Assembly: GCF_900098925.1 (NCBI RefSeq)
Contig: NZ_LT622357.1
Location: 272,170 to 336,169, forward strand
DNA length: 64,000 nt
Reading direction: 5' to 3'
DNA from: Bacillus massiliglaciei
GTDB lineage: Bacteria > Bacillota > Bacilli > Bacillales > DSM-1321
The notes under the pieces were generated by a model that did not search any database, was not told the origin of the DNA, and was given only the letters and a program-made list of their open reading frames with translations. Positions 47,127 through 56,562 of this stretch are shown here, in pieces; positions within the stretch are counted from its first letter, which is position 1, and each line of letters begins with the position of its first letter. A program made the translations under genes and the position numbers.

Positions 47127-48846
47127 CAGATTGTCGACAAAAGGCCTTCAGAATGGTCTCATTCTGAAGGCCTTTTGTCTTTTTGAGATTTTCTTAGGTA
47201 TTTTATGGTCTGATTTTAAGCAAAATGCTCTTCGAGTATTCTATTTTAGACCATAGCCGAAGCTTGCCATGTCCAATTGGCAAGCTTCTTTAAATTCATA
47301 GCAGCAAAAGTAAGCATCGCCTGCATGGACAATTTTTTAATCCCTCGAAGGGTTGTCCATCGCATACCATGCTTTTCTTTCGCATCCGCAAAGACACGTT
47401 CAATCGTTTCTTTGCGTCTTGCATATATTTGTTTGATATCGTTTTGATGACGAAGATGATCTGCTTCCTCCACATACTGCGCCCAAATATGACGTTCAAT
47501 CATTTTTCTGTGCTCCTTACTATTTGTACATTGAGCGAGTAAAGGACAATTGGCACATTGAACTGGGTTCGACTTGTATTGGCGTTTGCCTTCTTTGGTG
47601 GTAGTTGAATATTTTAGAACCTGTCCTTCCGGACATAGGTAGCAATCATAGTACTCGTCATATACATAATCGTGCTTGCGTAAAAACCCATCTTTCGTTT
47701 TGGGTCTTGTATAAGGAAGTACTGGTTGAATCTCATGTTCAAATAAGAATTTAGTAATCGCAGGAGTTTTATAAGCAGCATCGGCAGCAACAGCAAGTGG
47801 CTTCTTCACTTTTTCCATAACCTTTTCAACAAGTGGCTGAAGCATATGACTATCATGAACATTTCCAGGTGTCACAACCGCCCCAAGTATAAACCCATAC
47901 CGGTCCGCAGCCGCATGGAATGAATAAGCAAACTGTTTCGTTCTTTCATCTTTTACATAATAGCCACTTTCAGGATCTGTTGTACTCTCTTTAATCTCCT
48001 TAACTTCTTCTTTTTCAAATTTATCTGATGGGAATGGTTTCTTCCCATGATCAACTCGATCCTGATTCAATTCTTCTTGAAGTTTAGCTTCATATGCCCG
48101 AGTCTCTTTACGAACTATCTTCTTTTCGAATTTACGTTTATTCGCACTTGCTTTAACATGTGTTGAATCGATGAAGACATGGTCAGCACTTAGTAGTCCT
48201 TTATCTGCAATTTCTTTAAGAATTCGATAGAAAATCTGTTCGAAGATATCCGTATCTTGGAAACGACGTTCATAATTTTTACCGAAGGTAGAAAAGTGCG
48301 GTACTTCTGAATGAAATCCAAACCCTAAAAACCAACGATACGCCATATTTGTTTCAATTTCTCTTATTGTTTGACGCATTGAACGAATTCCAAATACATA
48401 TTGAACAAATGTCATTTTAATTAATACGACTGGATCAACACTAGGTCGACCTAGTGTTGAATAAAGTGATTCAACTAGTGGATAGATGAAAGAAAAATCA
48501 ATCGCTGATTCAAGCTTTCTGACCAAATGATCCTGTGGTACAAGTTGCTCTATTGTAATCATTTCCATTTGATCACGTTCACTTATTTGATTTTTTGTCA
48601 TCATATCCATTCACCTCAGACATTTATTTAGAAAGGAGTTGATTGTAGTGCAGGCGGCGACTCCTGCGGGAAAAGCGTGAAGGCCGATACCCCGCAGGAG
48701 CAAAGCGACGAGGAGGATTGGGCCACGCCCGCGGAAAGCGTCCGCCGAAACGAAAATCAACTAACACTATTTCAAAAACTATTACTATTATTTTAAAAGA
48801 AAAAAGACTGTAGGCAAACTCGAATTTCGAGTTTGTCTACAGTCTG
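47127..48846 (-). mobile_element. IS1182-family insertion sequence, copy 2 (1720 bp)
   Basis: Same ends, length and internal layout as copy 1, in reverse orientation: CAGATTGTCGACAAA at 47127 and the CAGACTGTAGACAAA end at 48846. Flanked by a 26-bp direct repeat that duplicates the sspI terminator. The near identity of the two copies points to recent transposition. Confidence 0.95.
47246..48610 (-). CDS. IS1182-family transposase (copy 2)
   Basis: 454 residues, identical to the copy at 10565-11929 except HRKMI in place of HRQII. DDE residues and Cys cluster intact. Confidence 0.95.
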   Translation of the reverse strand: MDMMTKNQISERDQMEMITIEQLVPQDHLVRKLESAIDFSFIYPLVESLYSTLGRPSVDPVVLIKMTFVQYVFGIRSMRQTIREIETNMAYRWFLGFGFHSEVPHFSTFGKNYERRFQDTDIFEQIFYRILKEIADKGLLSADHVFIDSTHVKASANKRKFEKKIVRKETRAYEAKLQEELNQDRVDHGKKPFPSDKFEKEEVKEIKESTTDPESGYYVKDERTKQFAYSFHAAADRYGFILGAVVTPGNVHDSHMLQPLVEKVMEKVKKPLAVAADAAYKTPAITKFLFEHEIQPVLPYTRPKTKDGFLRKHDYVYDEYYDCYLCPEGQVLKYSTTTKEGKRQYKSNPVQCANCPLLAQCTNSKEHRKMIERHIWAQYVEEADHLRHQNDIKQIYARRKETIERVFADAKEKHGMRWTTLRGIKKLSMQAMLTFAAMNLKKLANWTWQASAMV

Positions 48847-48872
48847 AATAACAGCCCTTATCGGCTGTTATT
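48847..48872. repeat. Right target duplication of IS1182 copy 2
   Basis: Identical 26 bp to 47101-47126; followed by four more T, so this copy keeps the full terminator. It also serves the converging stress gene at 48889. Confidence 0.92.
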
Positions 48873-48888
48873 TTTTCGTTTCCCTTGT

Positions 48889-49680
48889 TTACAGATGATC
48901 CGTATTCACTCGGTTTTTGACATATTCGCCTTCCATAATCGGGTTCCCGTCTTCATCCAGCTGGATATTATCTTCATTCAGATCCCCCGATTGGCTTGGC
49001 GCTTCCTGTCCGACATGTCCCTCCGATGTATGTGTAGTAATTCCTTCTCCGACCAACAGCTGGCCCTGCCCGCCTGCCCCTTGGTCTGCTTCCAGGCCAG
49101 CGGTCGCATCAGGAAAAATATTCGGATCCGGATTTCTTGTCATCCCGGTTTGAAGAGAATCATCTCCCGATTTCTTAACGACTTCAATTTCCAAGCCATG
49201 TCTGTTTTCGGGCTCTGGCTCCTGTTTAACTATTTTTTTTTTAGCAGCCATATTAATAACAGGCTCCTGGTTCTGATTGGACATAGCAGCCGCTTCTTTT
49301 GTCGGGATTGGCGCTGTATCTTGAGAAGCCTTTCCCGTTACGTCCGCTTCTTTATCCAGCAGAATAATGAACTTCCCTTCCTGCGCATCACTGAAGATGA
49401 CACTGGTTTCCGCATCAGAAAAGCCCATCTGTCCTAAATAGGCGCGAATGCCGCCTGAGCCTTCCTCCACAAAAAAGTGCATGATCTTGTCAATAAAGCC
49501 TTCATTTTCTTCATCATAGATTACATTTACATTTTGATGATTTGCTGATAGCTGCAAATCTTCTTTTTTATAGACGACCACTGTCACATCATCCGCCTTC
49601 AGTCCGTTCGCCTGCAGGGATTGAATAGCCTGAGTCAGTTCAGTATTTGAGCCGTAAACACCATATACTTTCTTTTCCAT
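48889..49680 (-). CDS. General stress protein with YflT (GSP17M-like) domain
   Basis: The 263-residue protein starts with a YflT/general stress protein 17M domain (about 1-110: 'VYGVYGSNTELTQAIQSL', 'GLKADDVTVVVYKKEDL', 'DAQEGKFIILLDKEAD'). The remaining 150 residues are acidic, polar and low in hydrophobicity, probably disordered. Function of YflT domains is unknown. A good sigma-B type promoter lies 50 bp upstream, agreeing with stress induction. ATG follows AAGGAGG. It converges on sspI. Confidence 0.85.
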   Translation of the reverse strand: MEKKVYGVYGSNTELTQAIQSLQANGLKADDVTVVVYKKEDLQLSANHQNVNVIYDEENEGFIDKIMHFFVEEGSGGIRAYLGQMGFSDAETSVIFSDAQEGKFIILLDKEADVTGKASQDTAPIPTKEAAAMSNQNQEPVINMAAKKKIVKQEPEPENRHGLEIEVVKKSGDDSLQTGMTRNPDPNIFPDATAGLEADQGAGGQGQLLVGEGITTHTSEGHVGQEAPSQSGDLNEDNIQLDEDGNPIMEGEYVKNRVNTDHL

Positions 49681-49729
49681 ATCTTAATCCTCCTTATTGG
49701 ATTACCGAAAAAATAATGATGTAGATTCT

Positions 49730-49754
49730 TTACCCCGGGGGCATGATTTTAAAC
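49730..49754 (-). promoter_or_regulatory. Sigma-B type promoter of the YflT-domain gene
   Basis: On the minus strand GTTTAA (49754-49749), 13-nt spacer, GGGTAA (49735-49730) fits the B. subtilis sigma-B consensus GTTTAA-N12-15-GGGTAT with one mismatch. Confidence 0.75.
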
Positions 49755-50254
49755 TGGCGGGGCAGCAGTCCTACACTCTGGAAAAGAGGTATTTCAGGGA
49801 GAGATGAAAGGCTTGAAAAAAGCCTTCATCCTGTATGTAAACCCACAACCAAATTATAGTTCAGAGCTGCCCGGATCAGCAAGCCGGATTCCCTATAAAT
49901 TATAGGTTCTTTCTTCTTGTTCCCCATTTCTCATCTTTTCATGAAATCATTTACCTGTTTTTTAAACATCTTCACCCAATTATCCCAAAATTAATGTTTC
50001 CGTTTTCAGGAGGAGTATGATAGCATAAATTTACCATTTGTAATTTTCAAACTATTAAATGAATTGCTTTGCAGGCACGGCTAAACAGATTGAAGCCTTA
50101 CCAGAATTGGAACCGCTGTCATCTTTGTTTCCGGCATTCTCCCTATCACCGCGATCAGTCTTCCTGCCCAGGAGTCAAAGCCGCCCTCATCTCTGCCTTA
50201 CACAGACGCTTCCCTAACAACACAAACTTTAGCTAAATAAAGAGGAGAATGAAA
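49755..50254. other. Intergenic region upstream of the galactonate genes
   Basis: About 500 bp without a gene. It should contain the promoter of the dgo pair; I could not identify a specific operator or a regulator gene. Confidence 0.45.
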
Positions 50255-50914
50255 ATGAACACTTTAAGCCGTATTTTGGAACACAAAGTTATCTCCATTG
50301 TGCGCGGGGCGCATCCGGACGAGACAGTACAAATTGCCAAGGCATTAAGGGAAGGAGGAATCACATTAATTGAAATAACCCTAAACTCCCCCAATGCGCT
50401 GAAGTCAATCGAACTCGTTTCCCGCGAACTCGGGGATACAATGATCTTCGGTGCCGGAACCGTATTGGATCCAGAAACCGCCAGAGCCGCAATAATAGCA
50501 GGAGCCAGTTTTATTCTGGCACCAACAGTTGATATCGATACCATTAAAATGACAAAAAGATATGGTGCTGTCAGTATTCCCGGAGCCCTGACACCCACTG
50601 AGATTCTAACTGCCTATGAAAATGGCGGCGATATTATCAAAGTCTTTCCTGCTAGCATCGGCCCAAGCTATTTCAAGGATCTTCGCGGACCGCTTCCGCA
50701 TATTCCGCTCCTGCCAACAGGCGGGGTGAACCTGGAAAATATCAGAGAGTTTCAAAAAGCAGGGGCAGCCGGTTTCGGAATCGGGAGCGCACTGGTGGAC
50801 ACGAAGCAGGGAATGGATGCCGGATATTTAAAAAAAATAACACAAAAAGCCGCTGCCTTTGTTCAGGCAGTGAACGAAAAGGGAGAGATCTTCCATGAAA
50901 ATTATAAATTATGA
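50255..50914 (+). CDS. dgoA: KDPG/KDPGal aldolase family protein
   Basis: The 219-residue class I aldolase of the Eda family cleaves 2-keto-3-deoxy-6-phospho sugars into pyruvate and glyceraldehyde 3-phosphate. Visible: 'VISIVRGAHPDETVQIAKAL', 'LIEITLNSPNA' with the catalytic Glu, 'FGAGTVLDPE', 'APTVD' and the Schiff-base Lys in 'IIKVFPAS', then 'PLLPTGGV'. The galactonate assignment is by context with dgoD. ATG 50255 has GAGGAG 7 nt upstream; ATG 50249 is too close to it. Confidence 0.88.
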   Translation: MNTLSRILEHKVISIVRGAHPDETVQIAKALREGGITLIEITLNSPNALKSIELVSRELGDTMIFGAGTVLDPETARAAIIAGASFILAPTVDIDTIKMTKRYGAVSIPGALTPTEILTAYENGGDIIKVFPASIGPSYFKDLRGPLPHIPLLPTGGVNLENIREFQKAGAAGFGIGSALVDTKQGMDAGYLKKITQKAAAFVQAVNEKGEIFHENYKL

Positions 50915-52043
50915 AGTATTCACCGTGCCTCCGCGCTGGCTGTTTATCAAAATAGAAACGGATGAAGGTCTCACTGGCTGGGGGGAACCTATCATCGAAG
51001 GAAAGGCAGCGACAGTCAGAACCGCTGTTGATGAATTAATGGAAAGCCTGATCGGCAAAGATCCGCTTCAAATCGAGGACCACTGGAATCTAATGTATCG
51101 TGCCGGGTTTTATCGGGGAGGGCCTATTCTGATGAGTGCCATCTCCGGAATTGACCAGGCTCTGTGGGATATCAAAGGAAAATACTATAATGCCCCCATT
51201 CATCAGCTTCTTGGCGGAAAAGCAAGGGAATCAATCAGGGTTTATTCCTGGATTGGCGGAGACCGTCCCGCCGATGTCGGAAAAGCAGCCAAAGAAATGG
51301 TGTCCAAAGGATTTACAGCTGTGAAAATGAATGGAACGGAAGAACTCCAATATGTGGATTCCTATGAGAAAATTGATCAGGTTCTTGCCCGTATCAGTGC
51401 CGTTCGTGAAGCGGTCGGTCCGTATGTCGGAATCGGAATTGATTTCCATGGAAGGGTACATAAACCAATGGCCAAAATTCTGGCAAAGGAATTAGAAGCC
51501 TTCAGACCGATGTTCATCGAAGAGCCTGTGCTGCCTGAGAATAATGAAGCATTGCGTGAAATAGCCAATCATACAGCCATCCCTATCGCGACTGGGGAAA
51601 GAATGTTTTCGAAATGGGACTTCAAACGGCTGCTTACAGATGGCTATGCGGACATCATTCAGCCCGATTTGTCCCACGCCGGGGGAATTACGGAGTGCAA
51701 AAAAATCCTCTCCATGGCCGAAGCCTTCGATGTGGCAGCAGCCCCTCACTGCCCGCTTGGACCGATTGCACTTGCTTCATGCCTGCAAGTGGATGCAACC
51801 TGCCATAATGCCTTCATTCAGGAACAAAGTCTTGGCATCCATTACAACCAGGGCAGCGACCTGCTTGATTATATTGTCGATAATCAGGTATTCAAATATG
51901 AGGAAGGGTATGTAAAAATCCCGAACGGACCGGGGCTCGGAATCGAGATCAATGAAGAGCATGTCCGTAAAATGGCAGAAATCGGCCATACTTGGAGAAA
52001 CCCTGTCTGGAGACATACAGATGGGAGCATAGCGGAATGGTAA
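50895..52043 (+). CDS. dgoD: D-galactonate dehydratase
   Basis: The 382-residue enolase-superfamily enzyme dehydrates galactonate to 2-keto-3-deoxygalactonate. It aligns along its length with E. coli DgoD: 'MYRAGFYRGGPILMSAI', 'IDQALWDIKGK', metal ligands in 'IGIDFHGRV', 'FIEEPVLPE' and 'IATGERMFS', and catalytic His in 'QPDLSHAGGIT' and 'AAPHCPLGP'. It ends in AEW like DgoD. It overlaps dgoA by 20 bp. No kinase, transporter or regulator gene is beside it. Confidence 0.92.
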   Translation: MKIINYEVFTVPPRWLFIKIETDEGLTGWGEPIIEGKAATVRTAVDELMESLIGKDPLQIEDHWNLMYRAGFYRGGPILMSAISGIDQALWDIKGKYYNAPIHQLLGGKARESIRVYSWIGGDRPADVGKAAKEMVSKGFTAVKMNGTEELQYVDSYEKIDQVLARISAVREAVGPYVGIGIDFHGRVHKPMAKILAKELEAFRPMFIEEPVLPENNEALREIANHTAIPIATGERMFSKWDFKRLLTDGYADIIQPDLSHAGGITECKKILSMAEAFDVAAAPHCPLGPIALASCLQVDATCHNAFIQEQSLGIHYNQGSDLLDYIVDNQVFKYEEGYVKIPNGPGLGIEINEEHVRKMAEIGHTWRNPVWRHTDGSIAEW

Positions 52044-52062
52044 GAGCCTCACAAGGCCATAA

Positions 52063-52096
52063 CAAAGAGCATCGGGGACATCCGATGCTCTTTGCG
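52063..52096 (+). terminator. Terminator after dgoD
   Basis: AAAGAGCATCGG and CCGATGCTCTTT form a 12-bp perfect stem with a 6-nt loop. A T-tract is weak on the plus strand. Confidence 0.7.
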
Positions 52097-52118
52097 TCTG
52101 TCTTTTTTAACCTTTTCT

Positions 52119-53204
52119 TCAATCAAACGTGATACGGTCTACGGTTTCCCGGTCAAGGCGCTTGATAACCTCAACAATCAGCTTCACGGCGTTTTCATAG
52201 TCATCTCTATGAAGCATCGCTGCGTGAGAGTGAATATAACGTGTTGCAATTGTAATGGCGAGCGCGGGCACTCCATTAGCCGTTAAATGGATCGAACCGG
52301 CATCTGTGCCGCCGCCCGGCATGGATTCATACTGATAAGGAATATTCAATTCGTCCGCTGTATCTGTCACAAGATCGCGAAGTCCTTTGTGAGAAACCAT
52401 GGATGCATCATACAGCACGATCTGCGGACCTTCGCCCATTTTGCTGAGGGCCTCTTTTGACGTAACGCCCGGTGTATCCCCTGCAATCCCTACATCGACA
52501 GCAAAACCAATATCCGGTTTGATCTGGAATGTAGACGTTTTAGCACCGCGCAGGCCAACCTCTTCCTGAACTGCACCAATTCCGTAAACAACATTCGGAT
52601 GATCTATTTCCTGAAGCTGTCTGAGCACGTCAATCGCAATGGCGCAGCCGATCCGGTTGTCCCATGCTTTCGCAAGCAGCATCTTCTCATTATTCATCAC
52701 AGTGAACTCGAAATAAGGAACAGCCATATCTCCCGGCCTTACTCCCCATTCCTCCGCTTCTTCTCTGCTGGATGCTCCGATGTCAATAAACATATCCTTA
52801 CTGTCAACCGGCTTCTTGCGAGCATCGGCCGAAAGGATATGCGGCGGCTTGGAACCAATCACGCCTGTTACATCTCCTTTGCGTGTGGCTATCGTCACAC
52901 GCTGAGCCAGCATAACCTGGGACCACCAGCCGCCGACTGTCTGAAAACGCAGGAACCCTTTGTCATCGATTTGAGAAATCATGAAGCCGACTTCATCTAA
53001 ATGCCCGGTTACGGCAATTTTAGGGCCATCCTCATTTCCCGCCTTTTTGGCTATTAAGCTGCCAAGGCCGTCCGTTGTCACTTCATCAGCAAAAGGAGCT
53101 ATGTATTTCTCCATGACCTTCCTGACTTCCCGTTCATTGCCTGCTATTCCTTTGGCATCCGTCAGTTCTTTAAGCATGGTCAATGTATCATCCATCTTCG
53201 TCAT
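52119..53204 (-). CDS. ysdC: M42-family aminopeptidase YsdC
   Basis: The 361-residue metallopeptidase has the M42 dinuclear site: '[11 protein letters not shown]' (His, Asp), '[11 protein letters not shown]' (bridging Asp), '[11 protein letters not shown]' (catalytic and ligand Glu), '[13 protein letters not shown]' (Asp) and a late His in '[11 protein letters not shown]'. ATG at 53204 is chosen for AAGGAGG 7 nt upstream and because the resulting length equals B. subtilis YsdC. Confidence 0.93.
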   Translation of the reverse strand: MTKMDDTLTMLKELTDAKGIAGNEREVRKVMEKYIAPFADEVTTDGLGSLIAKKAGNEDGPKIAVTGHLDEVGFMISQIDDKGFLRFQTVGGWWSQVMLAQRVTIATRKGDVTGVIGSKPPHILSADARKKPVDSKDMFIDIGASSREEAEEWGVRPGDMAVPYFEFTVMNNEKMLLAKAWDNRIGCAIAIDVLRQLQEIDHPNVVYGIGAVQEEVGLRGAKTSTFQIKPDIGFAVDVGIAGDTPGVTSKEALSKMGEGPQIVLYDASMVSHKGLRDLVTDTADELNIPYQYESMPGGGTDAGSIHLTANGVPALAITIATRYIHSHAAMLHRDDYENAVKLIVEVIKRLDRETVDRITFD

Positions 53205-53267
53205 TATGTATTCCTCCTTTTTATTACAGCTATTTTTCATTATACAAAATCAAAAGATTCGCCACAA

Positions 53268-53756
53268 TCAATACCCTTTTTTCTGCCTCTCGTAATTCAC
53301 TTCATTTTTGCTTACATAGGCCTCTTCAATCTCAGCAGCACTGAATCCCAGCATCTTTCCAAGTCTGAGGTATTCGCCAAACACCGCCTGGTAGTCTCCG
53401 CTGCTTTTGCTTTCCCGGAGTTTCACGATCGAGTGGAATACCTGCAGAAACTGCTCAGTCTGACTCCGCACTTCCATTGAAAAGACGGAAGGAACTTCAG
53501 GCTGAAGCCCGAGTTCAAGACCGATAGATAAAATGAAATGAATGCCGTCCACATATTCAGCCGCAATGATTTCCTTTTCTGACGGCCCCTTCTGACTCCA
53601 AAACTTGAAACAGCGCGTTTCATTCGCCAGTTCGCCTACTTCCGTTAACAAGGCGAGGATTTTGCGGTCCAGAAGATCTTCTTCCCCCAGCCCGTGCTTG
53701 GTTTCGATATGCCGGTCAAGCGCCTTTTGCATTTCCATTAATTTTGCTACATTCAC
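53268..53756 (-). CDS. All-alpha dUTP diphosphatase (COG4508-like)
   Basis: The 162-residue product fits the dimeric all-alpha dUTPase/MazG-like superfamily: helix 1 'LMEMQKALDRHI', metal-binding Glu in 'LLTEVGELANETRCFKFW' and 'EIIAAEYVDGIHFILSIGLELG' (partly quoted) with the E-x3-D pattern. It would hydrolyse dUTP to dUMP. The start is GTG at 53756 with GCAGGG upstream; an in-frame extension to 54119 overlaps ysdB and its promoter and is rejected. Confidence 0.82.
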   Translation of the reverse strand: MNVAKLMEMQKALDRHIETKHGLGEEDLLDRKILALLTEVGELANETRCFKFWSQKGPSEKEIIAAEYVDGIHFILSIGLELGLQPEVPSVFSMEVRSQTEQFLQVFHSIVKLRESKSSGDYQAVFGEYLRLGKMLGFSAAEIEEAYVSKNEVNYERQKKGY

Positions 53757-53804
53757 TTTTATCCCTGCTTTCTTAATTCCTGATAAAAAAATTATATCAA
53801 CAAG

Positions 53805-53830
53805 TGAAACTTTTAGGAAATTAGAACGTA
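53805..53830 (+). promoter_or_regulatory. Sigma-W type promoter of ysdB
   Basis: TGAAAC (53805-53810), 16-nt spacer, CGTA (53827-53830) is an exact match to the ECF sigma-W consensus. B. subtilis ysdB is a known sigma-W target. Confidence 0.82.
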
Positions 53831-53874
53831 CTTGAACGTTATAACTATTTCCATGAAAGAGGGGACGGATTTCC

Positions 53875-54249
53875 ATGGTATGGATTTTGCGACTGTTGAT
53901 TATCGCTATTCTTGTGTTTCTTTTATATTCCGCCATTCGGTACGCAATGGACCCCAAACGGAAATTGAAACGGGCACATTCCCAAAGACATTTTTTTATC
54001 ATGGATGATTCCCGGGATGTCCGCAAAAACTTTGAACTTACATACAAAGGAATCTTATTTGAAGGGGAAAAATATACAGAAACGCTCCATCCCCCTTTTA
54101 CGGTTATTTCCATTTTCATTTGGCCTCAGGAAGAAATGGCCCCTTTACCATTAACGGCCGAGGACTTTTTAAAGATTGAGAGAGCGCTGCTGGAGATGTA
54201 TCCGGCTGCGGCCATTGACTGGAAGAATCCAAACCCGGAGAAAGTGTGA
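53875..54249 (+). CDS. ysdB: Sigma-W regulon protein YsdB
   Basis: The 124-residue protein has one N-terminal membrane helix (about 3-23) followed by a basic stretch (PKRKLKRAH) and a soluble domain with 'FELTYKGILFEGEKY' and 'PFTVISIFIWP'. Function is unknown; it belongs to the envelope-stress regulon in B. subtilis. ATG follows GAGGGG. Divergent from the dUTPase gene. Confidence 0.88.
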   Translation: MVWILRLLIIAILVFLLYSAIRYAMDPKRKLKRAHSQRHFFIMDDSRDVRKNFELTYKGILFEGEKYTETLHPPFTVISIFIWPQEEMAPLPLTAEDFLKIERALLEMYPAAAIDWKNPNPEKV

Positions 54250-54274
54250 GGGAAGAACTGAACTAATTATGGAA

Positions 54275-54320
54275 AAAGCGCTAAGAGAAAAGCTTGGAAA
54301 TCCCGCTTTCTTAGCGCTTT
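54275..54320 (+). terminator. Bidirectional terminator between ysdB and the VTT-domain gene
   Basis: AAAGCGCTAAGA..AAAGC and GCTTTCTTAGCGCTTT form a long stem with a 9-nt loop. Confidence 0.8.
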
Positions 54321-54344
54321 ATCGTACTATATGAAACTTCTCTT

Positions 54345-54926
54345 TTATGAACGTCCTTTGTCCTTGAAACGAAAGAAACGTTTCCACTGAAAGACTTCTT
54401 GTTTTTCTCTCATAAAAAAGACTGCCAGCATTAAAGAAATTAAGATAATGATAATCGCAGTCTGACTAAGGTCGGAAAGATAGTGGCCAAAAACCGTATA
54501 AATGAAGGCGAGAAGGATATTAGATAGAAAGGAAGCATACGTATATGCCTTTACATTTTTTTTTAATTCCAAAATACATAGATTCAGAAGATGGAAATGG
54601 ATGAAAGGAATCAATCTCAATATGGAGATCTGCCAAAGATTTAACATACGTTCTCCAAAAAACTTTTTCTTTAAAAGCAGCAGCTTTTCCTTGGTTTTTG
54701 GCAGTTTGCTTGCGATGGCATAGAACATCAGGCTGGATATAGTAAGCCCTAATAGAGAATAAATCGTTCCCGGAACCGCTCCGAATAATACGCCTCCTGC
54801 AATACAGACAACGGCCACCGGAATAAAAATAAACTGCCTCAAAATATGAAACGAAATAAAAATCAGCGGAGAATAGATACTGTCATTATGGAGAAAGCTC
54901 ATTACAACTGTCAGTTTTTCATTCAT
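54345..54926 (-). CDS. TVP38/TMEM64 (VTT-domain) membrane protein
   Basis: The 193-residue protein has about five hydrophobic segments. The family core 'FIPVAVVCIAGGVLFGAVPGTIYSLLG' (about 38-64, partly quoted) with its paired small residues and 'RLIPFIHFHLLNL' resembles the DedA/VTT fold, whose members scramble or flip lipids. ATG at 54926 has AGGAGG 5 nt upstream. Exact role unknown. Confidence 0.82.
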   Translation of the reverse strand: MNEKLTVVMSFLHNDSIYSPLIFISFHILRQFIFIPVAVVCIAGGVLFGAVPGTIYSLLGLTISSLMFYAIASKLPKTKEKLLLLKKKFFGERMLNLWQISILRLIPFIHFHLLNLCILELKKNVKAYTYASFLSNILLAFIYTVFGHYLSDLSQTAIIIILISLMLAVFFMREKQEVFQWKRFFRFKDKGRS

Positions 54927-54993
54927 ATAACCCTCCTGTGACAATCCTGCTGCTTCCTTAAAAGATATACAGCCAATCGGCTCCTTATGACTG

Positions 54994-55263
54994 CTAAACA
55001 GACGGAAAAAAACAGAAAGCCAATAAAGCAGCCTCTATAATAGCAAGTGCCGGGAATCCCCATTTAAATGATACGTGCTTTGTTTTATGCCGGAATTGCT
55101 TCATGCCCGCATATCCGCCAATGGCGCCTCCAAGCACAGCTAATGTCCATAACGTCTTTTCACTGATTCGGTACTGTCCGTTTCTGGCTCTTTTTTTATC
55201 AATTCCCATTGCAGCAAAGGCAGCAGCATTCATAATAACAGCATATAGCAAAATGAATTTCAT
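54994..55263 (-). CDS. ysdA: DUF1294 membrane protein YsdA
   Basis: The 89-residue protein has two or three hydrophobic helices and the DUF1294 motif 'GIDKKRARNGQYRISEKTLW' then 'GGAIGGYAGMKQFRHKTKH' . The start at 55263 has GGGGGGG upstream and matches the B. subtilis length. Follows the rplT terminator. Confidence 0.88.
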   Translation of the reverse strand: MKFILLYAVIMNAAAFAAMGIDKKRARNGQYRISEKTLWTLAVLGGAIGGYAGMKQFRHKTKHVSFKWGFPALAIIEAALLAFCFFPSV

Positions 55264-55278
55264 GGTTCCCCCCCAATT

Positions 55279-55309
55279 AAAAAGCCATCCCCTTTTACAA
55301 AGGAATGGC
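55279..55309 (-). terminator. Terminator after rplT
   Basis: On the minus strand AGCCATTCCTTT, loop, AAAGGGGATGGCT then TTTTAATT. Confidence 0.75.
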
Positions 55310-55322
55310 TGTAAATCTGTCA

Positions 55323-55694
<372 letters not shown>

Positions 55695-55718
55695 CTATTT
55701 AAATCGATAAATCGATCC

Positions 55719-55919
55719 TTACTTAATATTGTCTAACATGTGGCGAATGCGTTTGAAATCACCAGTGCTGACTAGGCCAGCTTTACGAAGTTTACGCTTC
55801 GCTTTAGTTGTTTTATTAGCGAACAAGTGGCTTCTGTAAGCATGTGAACGCTTAAGCTTGCCAGATCCAGTTTTTTTGAAACGTTTAGCGGATCCGCGGT
55901 GAGTTTTCATTTTAGGCAT
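55719..55919 (-). CDS. rpmI: Ribosomal protein L35
   Basis: 66 residues, very basic, with the family start '[20 protein letters not shown]' and '[17 protein letters not shown]'. Middle gene of the operon. Confidence 0.98.
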   Translation of the reverse strand: MPKMKTHRGSAKRFKKTGSGKLKRSHAYRSHLFANKTTKAKRKLRKAGLVSTGDFKRIRHMLDNIK

Positions 55920-55941
55920 AAGGTATTCCTCCTCATAACAA

Positions 55942-56457
55942 TTACTTTTCGTTTTTTGGTGCTAGCATTAAGAACATGCTGCGTCCATCCATTTTTGGAT
56001 GTGTTTCAATCGTCGAAACTTCTTTGCACTCTTCAGCAAAACGGACCAATACACGCTGTCCGATTTCTTTATGTGTGATCGCACGTCCTTTAAAACGGAT
56101 AGAAGCTTTCACTTTATCGCCTTTTTCAAGGAACTTGATTGCGTTGCGAAGTTTTGTGTTGAAATCATGCTCATCAATAGTTGGGCTCAGACGAACTTCT
56201 TTAAGACTTACTACTTTTTGATTCTTGCGGGCTTCTTTATCTTTCTTTTGCTGCTCGAAGCGGTGTTTTCCGTAGTCCATGATACGGGCTACCGGAGGCT
56301 TTGCATTTGCAGCAACTAAAACTAAATCAAGATTTACACGAGCGGCAATCTCCAGCGCCTCGAATTTCGTTTTAATTCCAAGCTGTTCTCCATTTTGGTC
56401 AATGAGACGAACCTCGCGGGCACGGATACCTTCGTTTACCATCGCGTCTTTACTAAT
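55942..56457 (-). CDS. infC: Translation initiation factor IF-3
   Basis: IF-3 (171 residues) prevents subunit joining and proofreads the initiator codon. N-domain: '[20 protein letters not shown]'; linker and C-domain: '[19 protein letters not shown]', '[13 protein letters not shown]'-like segment, '[12 protein letters not shown]'. The start is ATT at 56457, 6 nt after GGAGGTGG. A rare AUU start in infC is the classical device for IF-3 autocontrol. Confidence 0.95.
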   Translation of the reverse strand: MSKDAMVNEGIRAREVRLIDQNGEQLGIKTKFEALEIAARVNLDLVLVAANAKPPVARIMDYGKHRFEQQKKDKEARKNQKVVSLKEVRLSPTIDEHDFNTKLRNAIKFLEKGDKVKASIRFKGRAITHKEIGQRVLVRFAEECKEVSTIETHPKMDGRSMFLMLAPKNEK

Positions 56458-56562
56458 AGTTAGCCACCTCCAAAGATATTTAGCGAATACGAACGTTTGG
56501 GATGTCTTAGCAACGCTCACCACTCGCCATGATTTGTGTTTGCACATTTTTTAATCAATAAA

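Noticed and set aside
53757..54119. N-terminal extension of the dUTPase frame
   Set aside because: It would run through the sigma-W promoter and the ysdB gene; the family length fits the GTG at 53756.
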